NCBI GenBank assembly: GCA_965661765.1
Contig: CBFIFE010000062.1
Span: 1-13,993, forward strand
Source of the DNA: JBMYZL01 sp965661765
GTDB taxonomy: Bacteria; Bacteroidota; Bacteroidia; Flavobacteriales_D; Sanyastnellaceae
Direction: 5' to 3'
Length of the DNA stretch: 13,993 bases
Shown here: one piece after another, positions 1 through 7,840 of the stretch
Position numbering within the stretch: position 1 is the first letter of the stretch
Layout: every line of letters starts with the position of its first letter
Position numbers and translations under genes: made by a program
Notes under the pieces: generated by a model
What the model was told of the DNA's origin: nothing
The model's database searches: none
The model's input: only the letters and a program-made list of their open reading frames with translations

Positions 1-198
1 ACATGCCGCACCCCGATCCGCCGCTTCCTCGATCAAGGCCTCCGTGCAGTCGAGGGCAACAAGCGCTTTGCTGACGACGGCCTCAGGTCGTCCGACGAGC
101 AAACCCGAATTGTCATACCCCGCCTGGAGGCGGAATGGCGCCCAAGCGTCGAGTGTGTTTGTGATTTCCAGAACCGTTGGAGAATGTGCATCTTGCAT
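1..198 (-). CDS. Nif3/DUF34 (YbgI-like) family protein, N-terminal part only
   Basis: Reading the minus strand from the ATG at 198-196 gives 66 open codons that run off the left edge. The product begins MQDAHSPTVLEITNTLDAWA and continues with APFRLQAGYDNSGLLVGRPE, then a hydrophobic VVSKALVALDCTEALIEEAA stretch. This is the recognisable start of the Nif3-like dinuclear metal-binding hexamer family: an N-terminal helix ending in 'W-A-P', then 'DNsGLlvG', then 'LDcTe'. The metal-binding His residues expected just after this point lie outside the window. The family is widespread and its biochemical role is unsettled; GTP cyclohydrolase and metal-chaperone roles have been discussed. No Shine-Dalgarno is visible. 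The start codon overlaps the proposed lpxK start on the opposite strand. A GTG four codons upstream in frame is possible, but it would lie deeper inside lpxK. Confidence 0.85.
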   Translation of the reverse strand, partial: MQDAHSPTVLEITNTLDAWAPFRLQAGYDNSGLLVGRPEAVVSKALVALDCTEALIEEAADRGAAC

Positions 199-1294
199 GC
201 TCCAAAAGTACACGTTGACTGACCTCCACCCAATCCTGCGCTGGTTGTTGCTTCCTCTCTCTGGGCTGCACGGGCTGGCGCTCTGGGGCCGGCACAAACT
301 GTACGACATCGGCTGCCTGCCCAGTGCAACTGGACCGCTTCCGACCGTCGCCCTGGGCAATTTGACCGTCGGGGGAACGGGCAAAACCCCGCATGCTCTC
401 CTGGTGCTCCGACACCTGGAGGCGGAATGGGGCGTGGGTCGGGTGGCGCTGTTGAGCAGGGGCTACGGCCGAAAAACAAGGGGATTTCGCGAAGTCGATG
501 TGGCCGATTTGGCCGCCCACGTCGGGGATGAGCCCTTGATGATGAAGCGGAGGCGACCGGAGGTTTTGGTGGCTGTTTGCGAGGATCGCCTGCTGGGTTT
601 GAACCAAATCCACGCCGCCCACCCAGCCATTCGCCTCGTCTTGCTGGACGATGCGCTCCAGCACCGACGGCTCATTCCGACAGTGCGATTGTTGTTGGTC
701 GACGCCACGCAACCGATGGGGCGAGACGCCCTCTTGCCGGCGGGCCGTCTGCGAGACCTGCGATCAAGGGCCGCAACGGCCGACGCTTGCATTGTGACCC
801 GATGGCCCGAGGGTGAGGCCCTGCGTCCTGAGGATCGTCAACGACTGGGCCTTCCTTTGAGCATGCCGGCCTTTTGCTCCGCGATGGTGACCGACGATCC
901 GGTGCCCGCATTTGGCGATGGGGGTGCGCCGGCCCATTCGCTGCGTCGGGTGGTCGCCATCGCCGGAGTGGCGCGACCCAAGCGGTTTTTTGAAGAAGTG
1001 GCGGAGAAAATGGATTTGGCCTGCAGCATGGCCTACCCGGATCACCACAACTTTGAAACCGCTGACTTCGAACGCTGGATTCAAGCAGTGAAACTTTTCA
1101 ACGCTGACGGGCTCATCACGACGGAAAAGGACCTCGCTCGCCTGACCGAAGCCGACATTGTGAATTTCCCTGTGCCCGTGCTGGTGCTGCGCATCGAAGC
1201 CCAATGGAACGATGAGCGTTCCTTTCATTCATGGCTCAGCCGCACACTTGCCCAGACAATCCACCGAGAAATGGCCGAAAATGAAGATATTTGA
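197..1294 (+). CDS. lpxK: Tetraacyldisaccharide 4'-kinase (lipid A 4'-kinase)
   Basis: LpxK phosphorylates the 4' position of the lipid A disaccharide 1-phosphate at the cytoplasmic face of the inner membrane. The 365-residue product from the ATG at 197 is close to the family length. Visible motifs are an N-terminal hydrophobic/amphipathic segment ending in HKLYD (about residues 10-36), the P-loop VGGTGKTP (58-65), LLSRGYGRK (85-92), GDEPLMM (110-116), the acidic pair LLDDALQH (149-156; most relatives have DDGFQH), LPAGRLRD (180-187), a GVARPKRFF segment (257-265), PDHHNF (281-286) containing the conserved D-H-H, and ITTEKDLARL (307-316). The frame is open upstream to an ATG at 44, but that extension (51 residues) is antisense to nif3 and has no LpxK similarity. 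A TTG at 215 is another possible start. It is followed 3 bp after its stop by the TlpA-like lipoprotein gene, so co-transcription is likely. Confidence 0.93.
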   Translation: MLQKYTLTDLHPILRWLLLPLSGLHGLALWGRHKLYDIGCLPSATGPLPTVALGNLTVGGTGKTPHALLVLRHLEAEWGVGRVALLSRGYGRKTRGFREVDVADLAAHVGDEPLMMKRRRPEVLVAVCEDRLLGLNQIHAAHPAIRLVLLDDALQHRRLIPTVRLLLVDATQPMGRDALLPAGRLRDLRSRAATADACIVTRWPEGEALRPEDRQRLGLPLSMPAFCSAMVTDDPVPAFGDGGAPAHSLRRVVAIAGVARPKRFFEEVAEKMDLACSMAYPDHHNFETADFERWIQAVKLFNADGLITTEKDLARLTEADIVNFPVPVLVLRIEAQWNDERSFHSWLSRTLAQTIHREMAENEDI

Positions 1295-1297
1295 AGC

Positions 1298-2524
1298 ATG
1301 AAAGGATTCAAGATGACAACGGCGCAATCGGTGTTGTGGCTGCTGCTGGCCATTTGGGGAGCGGGTTGTGGAACGAAGGAAGGTCCGCAAGAAGATGGTG
1401 GCGGAATCATCAGGGGGAAATTGATCAATGGAGAAGGTGTGGCTGTGGAATTGCGCACGTTGCGAGATGGGCAGTTTGTGAAGATTGGCCAAACCGTGAC
1501 AGACGACCAAGGTGTCTTCGTCCTCGACCCCATCGAACCCCTTCCCTACGACTACCACCAGCTGATTGTCGACAACCAGCATTCCGGCGTGGTGATCATG
1601 GATTCCACCATGTCCATCCGCTACGAAGCCGAAGTTCCACCGACAGGGTTTTTGCGAAACATCAAAGTGACGGGCTCCGAACCCACGGCGGTTTTGTCGT
1701 CATACTTCAATGAATGCATGCATCACCAGGACACCATTCGGTTGATGACCCAGCAGATGACTGGCAATTCGGATCCCCTTTTGGCTCAGCAATACTCGAA
1801 CAAGCTGATTCAACACCAAATCCAAGCTGACAAAGATGCCCGAGCCTTCATCAATGAGGTGTTGAACGAGGGCAAGAATGCCGATGCCACGTTGGGCGCG
1901 CTTGAGCATTTGAAAACCCAGATGGGGTGGTCGGAGTACGAAAAGGCACTCAAGGCGACCGACATGTCCCTGGGTGGAGGGGAGTTTCACAAGGCGTTGA
2001 AGAAAAATTTGGTGGCCAACCGCAAAGCAAATCCCAGAACCCTGCCAGGTGGCAACAATGGGGGGGCTTCGGACGATTCAAGACCTGTGCAGGTTCGCCG
2101 CCCCTCTGTGGGTGCACTGGCTGGCGACATCGTCATGGCCGACTTGAACGGCCAAGAGCGCAAACTCAGCGACTTGCGCGGCAAAGTGGTCTTGATTGAT
2201 TTCTGGGCTTCATGGTGTGGGCCCTGCCGGCGCGAAAACCCCAATGTTGTCCGTGCGTACGAGCGCTATCGCGATGCCGGTTTTGAGGTGTTCTCGGTGT
2301 CGTTGGACTCCAATGCCGATCGGTGGGAGAAGGCCATTGAAAAGGACGGTTTGGTTTGGGAGAACCACGTGAGCGACTTGCGCGGTTGGAACAACGCTGC
2401 TGCAAAGGCCTACGGCGTGACAAGCATCCCGTTCACCGTGTTGATCGATCGGAACGGCGAGGTGGTGGCCACGAACCTTCGGGGCAGCCGCTTGTTCGCC
2501 CAGCTCGAGCAATTGCTGAACTGA
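1298..2524 (+). CDS. TlpA/ResA-like thioredoxin-fold lipoprotein with DUF4369-like N-terminus
   Basis: The 408-residue product is a predicted envelope thiol-disulfide oxidoreductase. It opens with a lipoprotein signal (hydrophobic residues about 11-20, lipobox-like GAGC with Cys24). A beta-rich region at about 36-113 (IIRGKLINGEGVAVELRTLR onward) resembles the DUF4369 domain often fused to TlpA-type proteins in Bacteroidota. A helical, charged middle follows at about 128-245, then a Gly/Asn/Ser/Asp linker (about 250-262) and a C-terminal AhpC/TSA-thioredoxin domain (about 271-408). That domain carries DFWASWCGPC with redox cysteines 307 and 310 and the cis-proline segment SIPFT (Pro378). Such proteins usually reduce periplasmic disulfides or metallo-protein precursors; the partner cannot be told here. 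It lies 3 bp after lpxK and 17 bp before lpxH, so it is probably in their operon. An internal ATG at 1313 would shorten only the signal peptide n-region. Confidence 0.88.
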   Translation: MKGFKMTTAQSVLWLLLAIWGAGCGTKEGPQEDGGGIIRGKLINGEGVAVELRTLRDGQFVKIGQTVTDDQGVFVLDPIEPLPYDYHQLIVDNQHSGVVIMDSTMSIRYEAEVPPTGFLRNIKVTGSEPTAVLSSYFNECMHHQDTIRLMTQQMTGNSDPLLAQQYSNKLIQHQIQADKDARAFINEVLNEGKNADATLGALEHLKTQMGWSEYEKALKATDMSLGGGEFHKALKKNLVANRKANPRTLPGGNNGGASDDSRPVQVRRPSVGALAGDIVMADLNGQERKLSDLRGKVVLIDFWASWCGPCRRENPNVVRAYERYRDAGFEVFSVSLDSNADRWEKAIEKDGLVWENHVSDLRGWNNAAAKAYGVTSIPFTVLIDRNGEVVATNLRGSRLFAQLEQLLN

Positions 2525-2541
2525 GGCTGGGATCAACGGAA

Positions 2542-3396
2542 ATGCCGGATTCGCCACACGCCGACAGGGTCCATTTGGCTTCAGACCTCCACTTGGGAGC
2601 GCCTGGCCCCAAGGAGAGTCGAGGGCGCGAAACCGCATTCGTTTCGTGGCTCTTGGGCGTCGTCGAAGGACGCTTTGAGGGCCTTGAGGGGCCAGCGACC
2701 GAGGTTCATTTGGTCGGTGATATGTTTGATTTTTGGTTCGAATACAAACGTGCAATTCCCAAGGGGGGCGTTCGCCTTCTCGGTGCGATTGCATCTGTGA
2801 CGGACGCAGGCATCCCCGTTCATTACCATGTCGGGAACCACGACCTGTGGACTTTCGGTTACCTGGAATCAGAATTGGGCGTCCAAGTTCACCGCAGCCC
2901 GAAGCGGTTTTCCTACAATGGTCTCGATTACCTGATTGGGCATGGCGATGGGCTCGGCCCGGGAGACCAAGGGTACAAACGGCTCAAGCGAATTTTCACG
3001 CACCCCGTCCTTCAACGCGCATTCCAAGCGCTCCATCCTGATGTGGGCATGCGCATTGCCCAGGGCTTGTCCTCGAACAGCCGAGCTGCAAATGCTGTTG
3101 CTGATGCTCAATACAACGGTCCTTCGTCCGAATGGCTTTGGCAATACTGCAGGGACCAACAGGAGCAAGATGGGCTCGCAGCGTTCATCTTCGGTCACCG
3201 GCACTTGCCGCTCGACTTGCCCCTCTGGATCGATTCCGGGGGAGAACGCAATCCCGGGGCGCGATACATCAACCTCGGCGATTGGATTCACCACTTCACC
3301 GCTTTGCGCATCGAGGGCGCCCATGCCACCCTTGACCAGTACGACATCTCGTCCGGTCTTGCCGCCCGTGTCGGCCCCTGGCGCACCAAGAAATAG
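2542..3396 (+). CDS. lpxH: UDP-2,3-diacylglucosamine diphosphatase-type metallophosphoesterase (LpxH family)
   Basis: LpxH hydrolyses UDP-2,3-diacylglucosamine to lipid X and UMP, an early lipid A step upstream of LpxK. The 284-residue product has the complete calcineurin-like metal site in LpxH order: SDLHLG (Asp15, His17), GDMFDFWFEYK (Asp60, Asp63), VGNHDLW (Asn99, His100, Asp101), IGHGDGLGPGD (His134, Asp136) and FGHRHLP (His219, His221), then YINLGDW near the C-terminus. GDxFDfWFE and HGDGLGPGDxGYK are characteristic of the Bacteroidota LpxH-like group. It is somewhat longer than the roughly 240 residues of the E. coli enzyme, mainly at the C-terminus. The ATG at 2542 was chosen because the homology begins about ten residues later; the frame is open upstream to 2356 inside the preceding gene without similarity. 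Co-directional and close to lpxK, it fits a lipid A assembly operon. Confidence 0.9.
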   Translation: MPDSPHADRVHLASDLHLGAPGPKESRGRETAFVSWLLGVVEGRFEGLEGPATEVHLVGDMFDFWFEYKRAIPKGGVRLLGAIASVTDAGIPVHYHVGNHDLWTFGYLESELGVQVHRSPKRFSYNGLDYLIGHGDGLGPGDQGYKRLKRIFTHPVLQRAFQALHPDVGMRIAQGLSSNSRAANAVADAQYNGPSSEWLWQYCRDQQEQDGLAAFIFGHRHLPLDLPLWIDSGGERNPGARYINLGDWIHHFTALRIEGAHATLDQYDISSGLAARVGPWRTKK

Positions 3397-3410
3397 GCCT
3401 TGACGTCATC

Positions 3411-3473
3411 CAAAAGCAAACATCCCCGTGCTGGTTGAGCCAGCACGGGGATGGATGTTCAAGATTGCTTTTG
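3411..3473. terminator. Nested hairpin, probable bidirectional terminator
   Basis: Positions 3421-3434 (CATCCCCGTGCTGG) pair perfectly with 3440-3453 around a 5-nt loop TTGAG, giving a 14-bp GC-rich stem. Outside it, CAAAAGCAA (3411-3419) is the exact reverse complement of TTGCTTTTG (3465-3473), giving a second 9-bp stem and an A-rich/T-rich flank on either side. The structure sits between the convergent stops of lpxH (3396) and the minus-strand T9SS gene (3485), as expected for a terminator serving both. The T-run is short and interrupted, so efficiency is inferred. Confidence 0.75.
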
Positions 3474-3484
3474 CCGCGTGAGGC

Positions 3485-6400
3485 TTACCGAATCATCAGT
3501 TTGCTCATCACGTGGCCACGATTGTTCGAAATCCGAACAATGTACGTTCCCGCATTGAGGCCATTGACATTGACATTTCTTGCCTCTCCGGCATATCCGC
3601 GCACCCATTCTTGACGAACCACGCGGCCATTCAGATCAAACATCTCCATTCGGAAATCCCCGCGCATGGCATCCGTCTGCCAGGATACAGCACCAGTGGT
3701 TGCCGGGTTGGGATACACCAGAAGCTCTGGCGCATTTGTGATTGCTTCTTCACTGATGACGTCTTCAGAACCGAGGAAGAGGTCAGAGCGGAAAATCCCA
3801 CGTCCATGGGTTGCGACATAAATGGCTCCTTCGTTGGAAACAGAACTGTAGTTTCCGCTTTCGCGCCACTGTTGCTTCACATCGTGAACCGGAGCTGAAA
3901 TCACGTCCGTGCCAGTCCCCATGTTGGTATTCACCATGGTCCAGTCGTCTCCCCCATTGTCAGTTGCGAAAACGCCATATTCTGTCCCGAGGACCATGGT
4001 CTGTCCGGATTCATCCATTTTGTCAATCACGACATCATAGCATGGCATTTTCGCCATGTCCCCTGTCGCAATCCAAATGTTGGACCAAGTGGGGTTGGCA
4101 TCCAATGCGTTGAATGTCTCCCGAACTTTTCCACCTGTGCTCACACCGTAGCCACCGATGGTGACCACCACGTGATTCGGGTTGTTCGGATCCACTGAAA
4201 TGCCCGTCACTGCGGCACCTGTACTCAAGATTTCAGTACCGAAGTTTGACGGCACATCTTCTTGCGCGTAAATGTCTTCAATGCCGTCGTAACGAATCAA
4301 TTTGCCGTTCCAACCGCTGACAAACAAGTGGTTTCCGGCCTCTGGCTCTACGTTCACTGTGAATTCAACAGCCTTCACGCCAGTCCCTGAAGGAGCATTG
4401 TCCAATCGAATCCACCGCGGTGTGGTGTTGAAGTTCAACGCATCGCGGCTCATCCACAAACCATTCGACCCGTTGAATCCAAGAATGGTCAGCGTGGTGT
4501 AAGGATCAACTACCTTGATTTGGCCAGGAATATCCGTGAGCGTATCGCCGGCATGGAAATACATGGTATCACAAGTCTCCACCACATCGTAAACATCGAA
4601 AGACTCGTACAATGTGTCCAATCCGATTTCCTGATAGACCCATTCATTCCAATCCTCAACGAAGATGGAATCCAAAATGGGAACGATGTCCACAATCATC
4701 GAATCAATGCCGTCATAAATGCTGTCAGTGACGCATTCCAATTGAGGCTGAGCTGCTTGTGGCTCCAACCAGAAGTAGTCGGGATCCTCAGACAACGGCT
4801 CGTCCAACAGACGATCTGGACGCACCAACTCTTCGTAATACGGGAGGACCTCACCTTCGGCCAAAGTGTATTCAAATGGCAGGTTTTGGTTTGCAGTAAA
4901 GACAGTGAATGTGCTGTCCTCAACAGACTCCTCGTATGGATTCACCAGCACAACGGTTGATTGCGCATCTGGGTCGTCCATGTTCTCATAAAGGCGAACA
5001 ACGCTGTAAAACTGTCCCAATTCGCCCTCCTCATTCACGAGCTCCGCGATGTTGTCGTCATAATAAGAACCATAGTTGTTGATCGCGCCAGGTCCCACCG
5101 TGCCCCTCGTGTGCCCACCATTCTGAGATGAGGCCAAGAAAGCGTACTCATAACCGACGGCCTCGGTCACTTGCGAAAGAGCGCAATCGAAACCATCACC
5201 CCCATTGACTTCTACGGCTTCTTGGTCGCTCAGGAAGTAGCCGTTGCCTGGAATGAACAACGAGCCATTGTCCTGCGTTCCGCCCAATACCGCGCTGTTC
5301 GCAGAAATGTCAAACCCGTAGAACTGCGTCACCGAAAAATCTCGGTTGCACTCCAAATACGTCTCTCCTTGATCTGTGCTCTTGTAAATTCCGCCGTCTG
5401 TGGCAATGTACATGGTTCCCGCAGGTGTGTACATGATTTCATGGATGTCGGCATGAACATCAATGTCTGTCCCCACAAAGTCGAATGGCAACGCGGCCAA
5501 CTCGGCCTGCTGGCTGAAGCCGCTTCTCCACAATTCAATGCCGCCTACGTAAGCCACTCCGGGATTACCGGGTTGAACGGCCAAGGCCAAATCGTAAATC
5601 CCTTGCCCCCTCGGAAGCGGTGTGCTGGTGTCAATTCCACCCGGCCATTCGACTTGCCAAGAATTGCCGTTGTCTCCTGAATGGTACAAACCACCAAACA
5701 ACCCACCGCTTGTTGCAAACAATGCATACGCGTGCTCAGGACTGTCAGGAGAAATGTCGATGCGAACCCGCCCCATGCCACTTTGCGGAAGAACAAAGTC
5801 TGCATTCGGATTGCCGCTCACTGTCTCAAAATCGGTGAAGCTGTTGTCGGTGCTGCGGAAAACACGGCCACTCGACATGCCCACTAGCATGTAACTTCCG
5901 TCAGCTGCAACGGCGATATCACCCACAGCTCCTGAAGGAATGCCGCTGACATTGACATCGACCAGACCACCGTTTTCCATTGCCCCGAAACCATCGCCGC
6001 TGCCATACCAAACCCGGTTTGGATTGTTGGGGTCAGCAACCAACGCATCCGTTGCACTGAAACCACTGCCACTGAATTCACCTGGATCTGTTTCCTCGAT
6101 CATTGTGAACATCACACCGCCATCGTTCGAGTACCAAATTCCGCGCCCACGGAAACCACTTCCTCCTTCGCCGCCTGCGAAATCAAAAAGCGATCCTGTG
6201 CCCACGTAAATGTCACCGTTGCCTGCCACCGCGATGCTGGCCACCATCATGTTTGGAAATCCGGTGATCTGGACCCAGTTGTTTCCTGCTGTTTCGCTTC
6301 GCCAGAGACCACCACTGACCCCTCCCGTCAGGAGTGTCGTCTCGGTCAACGCCACAATGGCACGGGCTCGACCACCGATGTTGTCAGGGCCGAGTTCATT

Positions 6401-6697
6401 CCAGTAGTGATCCGTCGAACGTTCATCCGTGGCATTTTGCTGTTGCGCAAACCGCACCACTTCTTCTCTCAAATTCCGAAGACCCTCCTCGTTGATTTCA
6501 CCGGTCTCCAAATCAGCAAGCATCATCTTGCGGATGTCAGCTGCCCCGAAAGGCTCGGCATCAGAGACCTCGGCTGTCCGAGGCTGGTAGGCAGGCGACT
6601 CACCTGATTCCTGCTCAGAATCAGTTGTGTATCCCCAAAAAAATGCACCTCCTGTCAACAGAAGGCTAGCGGCAACAATTGTCGTCTTGAATTGCAT
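3485..6697 (-). CDS. Large secreted VPS10/BNR-like beta-propeller protein with T9SS type A sorting domain
   Basis: The 1070-residue product starts at an ATG with a signal-peptide-like N-terminus (MQFKTTIVAASLLLTGGAFF, then acidic residues). Residues 96-470 contain repeated sortilin/BNR-type propeller blades: ELGPDNIGGRARAI (101-114), GGVSGGLWRSETAGNNW (125-141), IYVGTGS, GIWYSNDGG (186-194), GLYHSGDNGNSW (336-347) and GGIYKSTDQGETY (435-447). A second propeller part follows at about 735-975, with LFVSGWNG (791-798), DPNNPNHVVVTIGGYG (836-851), GVFATDNGGDDW (908-919) and IYVATHGRGIFRSDLF (959-974). Between them, about 540-730, is an acidic, less repetitive insertion. The end (about 992-1070: LLVYPNPAT, MEMFDLNGRVV, LNAGTYIVRIS, SKLMIR) is a T9SS type A sorting domain, so the protein is probably exported by the type IX system to the surface or medium. 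Catalytic activity is not evident. Enzyme, adhesin and binding roles are all possible. Confidence 0.9.
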   Translation of the reverse strand: MQFKTTIVAASLLLTGGAFFWGYTTDSEQESGESPAYQPRTAEVSDAEPFGAADIRKMMLADLETGEINEEGLRNLREEVVRFAQQQNATDERSTDHYWNELGPDNIGGRARAIVALTETTLLTGGVSGGLWRSETAGNNWVQITGFPNMMVASIAVAGNGDIYVGTGSLFDFAGGEGGSGFRGRGIWYSNDGGVMFTMIEETDPGEFSGSGFSATDALVADPNNPNRVWYGSGDGFGAMENGGLVDVNVSGIPSGAVGDIAVAADGSYMLVGMSSGRVFRSTDNSFTDFETVSGNPNADFVLPQSGMGRVRIDISPDSPEHAYALFATSGGLFGGLYHSGDNGNSWQVEWPGGIDTSTPLPRGQGIYDLALAVQPGNPGVAYVGGIELWRSGFSQQAELAALPFDFVGTDIDVHADIHEIMYTPAGTMYIATDGGIYKSTDQGETYLECNRDFSVTQFYGFDISANSAVLGGTQDNGSLFIPGNGYFLSDQEAVEVNGGDGFDCALSQVTEAVGYEYAFLASSQNGGHTRGTVGPGAINNYGSYYDDNIAELVNEEGELGQFYSVVRLYENMDDPDAQSTVVLVNPYEESVEDSTFTVFTANQNLPFEYTLAEGEVLPYYEELVRPDRLLDEPLSEDPDYFWLEPQAAQPQLECVTDSIYDGIDSMIVDIVPILDSIFVEDWNEWVYQEIGLDTLYESFDVYDVVETCDTMYFHAGDTLTDIPGQIKVVDPYTTLTILGFNGSNGLWMSRDALNFNTTPRWIRLDNAPSGTGVKAVEFTVNVEPEAGNHLFVSGWNGKLIRYDGIEDIYAQEDVPSNFGTEILSTGAAVTGISVDPNNPNHVVVTIGGYGVSTGGKVRETFNALDANPTWSNIWIATGDMAKMPCYDVVIDKMDESGQTMVLGTEYGVFATDNGGDDWTMVNTNMGTGTDVISAPVHDVKQQWRESGNYSSVSNEGAIYVATHGRGIFRSDLFLGSEDVISEEAITNAPELLVYPNPATTGAVSWQTDAMRGDFRMEMFDLNGRVVRQEWVRGYAGEARNVNVNGLNAGTYIVRISNNRGHVMSKLMIR

Positions 6698-6741
6698 GGT
6701 TTCAGTTTTGTCCGACTCAGGTAGGGCGGAAAGTTACAACA

Positions 6742-6757
6742 AAAGGAATCTTCCTTT
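6742..6757. promoter_or_regulatory. Short dyad upstream of the T9SS protein gene, possible operator
   Basis: AAAGGAA-TC-TTCCTTT is a perfect 7+7 bp inverted repeat with a 2-bp centre, 45 bp upstream of the T9SS gene start. On the minus strand just downstream is TAACTTTC, one base from the Bacteroidota -7 consensus TAnnTTTG, but no matching -33 element is clear. The dyad could be an operator or chance in an A/T-rich promoter region. Confidence 0.3.
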
Positions 6758-6784
6758 CGTCCATATTTTGTCACGAAAACGAGG

Positions 6785-6916
6785 AAACAGGGGAACAAGG
6801 GGAACGAGGGAGGGAGACCAGGGAACGAGGGTGACCAGGGGGACGAGGGGCGAGGGTGACTAGGAGGACGAGGGTGACCAGGGCGACTAGGGAGACCAGG
6901 GGGCGGAGGGAGGGTC
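6785..6916. repeat. Degenerate 9-bp G-rich tandem repeat with G-quadruplex motifs
   Basis: From about 6785 to 6916 the plus strand is almost all purine plus C. It is built from imperfect units approximated by GGGnGACSA, for example GGGTGACCA, GGGGGACGA, GGGTGACTA, GGAGGACGA, GGGCGACTA and GGGAGACCA, with shorter GGGAACGA-type units at the left end. Three stretches satisfy the G3+N1-7 four-run rule: about 6790-6814, 6830-6856 and 6881-6914. The tract fills the gap between the lipA stop (6920) and the T9SS gene promoter region, ending 4 bp past the lipA stop. No coding signal in it was accepted. Confidence 0.8.
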
Positions 6917-6919
6917 GGG

Positions 6920-7798
6920 TCAGGCGAGGTGCCGCTCGGCGTGATAGCTCGATCGCACGAGAGGTCCGCTCTCGACGTATCGAAATCCCATCTCCAAACC
7001 GATGGTTTTGTACTCCTCGAAGGCATCCGGATGAATGAATTCGGCCACCGGCAGATGCTTGGGGGTGGGTTGCAGGTACTGGCCCAAAGTCAGGATTTGG
7101 CAATCTACCCGTCGCAAATCATCCATGGTCTCCAGGACTTCGTCTCGCGTTTCACCGAGACCGAGCATGACGCCGGATTTGGTCCGCATCCCTCCTTGAT
7201 GCAATCTGCGCAACACCTCCAGACTGCGATCATACTTCGCCTGAATCCGCACTTGCTTCGTCAGCCGGCGAACGGTTTCGAGGTTGTGGGAAACGATTTC
7301 TGGGGCGACTGAAATGATTTGGGCCAAATTCTCCCACTTCCCCGCAAAGTCCGGAATCAAGGTTTCCAACGTTGTGCCAGGACTTTGTTCACGAATCGCA
7401 CGAACGGTCATCGCCCAAATCTCCGATCCTCCATCCGCCAAGTCGTCTCGATCCACCGATGTGATCACCGCGTGCTTCACCCCCATCAATTTCACTGAAC
7501 GCGCCACTCGTCCTGGCTCAAAAGGGTCTGCCTCGAGCGGCCTGCCAGTGGCCACGTTGCAAAAGCCACAACTCCTGGTGCAGATGTTGCCCAGGATCAT
7601 GAAGGTCGCAGTCCCCTCCCCCCAGCACTCGCCCATGTTCGGGCAGTGCCCACTTTCACAGATGGTGTGCAATTTGTGTTCATCCACCAACGCACGCACC
7701 TTCCTGTAATTTTCGCCGGTCGGCAATTTCACACGAAGCCAACGCGGTTTCGCCACCCGTTGTGGGGTCATGCCCTCTGCATTCTGTCCTGCTGTCAT
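6920..7798 (-). CDS. lipA: Lipoyl synthase (radical SAM)
   Basis: LipA inserts two sulfurs into octanoylated lipoyl domains of 2-oxoacid dehydrogenases and GcvH. It uses a radical-SAM 4Fe-4S cluster and an auxiliary, sacrificed 4Fe-4S cluster. All signatures are present (numbering from the TTG at 7819): the auxiliary cluster motif CESGHCPNMGEC (Cys54, 59, 65), the radical SAM motif CTRSCGFC (Cys80, 84, 87), ITSVDRDDLADGG, TLETLIPDF, SHNLETVRRLTKQVR, SGVMLGLGET, LGQYLQPTPKHLPV and the C-terminal RSSYHAE with the cluster-ligand serine. Family similarity begins at about KPRWLRVKLPTGENY. I chose the ATG at 7798 (292 residues). A TTG at 7819 (299 residues) and an ATG at 7771 (283 residues) are alternatives. 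The gene is on the same strand as its neighbours but separated from both by low-complexity tracts, so it may be its own transcription unit. Confidence 0.95.
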   Translation of the reverse strand: MTAGQNAEGMTPQRVAKPRWLRVKLPTGENYRKVRALVDEHKLHTICESGHCPNMGECWGEGTATFMILGNICTRSCGFCNVATGRPLEADPFEPGRVARSVKLMGVKHAVITSVDRDDLADGGSEIWAMTVRAIREQSPGTTLETLIPDFAGKWENLAQIISVAPEIVSHNLETVRRLTKQVRIQAKYDRSLEVLRRLHQGGMRTKSGVMLGLGETRDEVLETMDDLRRVDCQILTLGQYLQPTPKHLPVAEFIHPDAFEEYKTIGLEMGFRYVESGPLVRSSYHAERHLA

Positions 7799-7840
7799 CT
7801 CTGTTGTTCTCACATTCAAGCCAAATTCGCACCGCCCAGC

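Noticed and set aside
44..196. Upstream extension of lpxK to the ATG at 44
   Set aside because: The 51 extra residues have no LpxK similarity, and the DNA encodes the conserved Nif3 N-terminus on the other strand.
113..712. Minus-strand open frame of 199 codons inside lpxK
   Set aside because: Antisense to the conserved LpxK core; no motif. The real minus-strand gene here is nif3, in another frame, ending its overlap at 198.
2210..2794. Minus-strand open frame of 194 codons across the TlpA-lpxH junction
   Set aside because: Antisense to the thioredoxin active-site region and the LpxH metal motifs; no own motif or signal.
6785..6916. CRISPR array or other spaced repeat array
   Set aside because: Units are about 9 bp, contiguous and degenerate, with no spacers of uniform length and no cas genes nearby.
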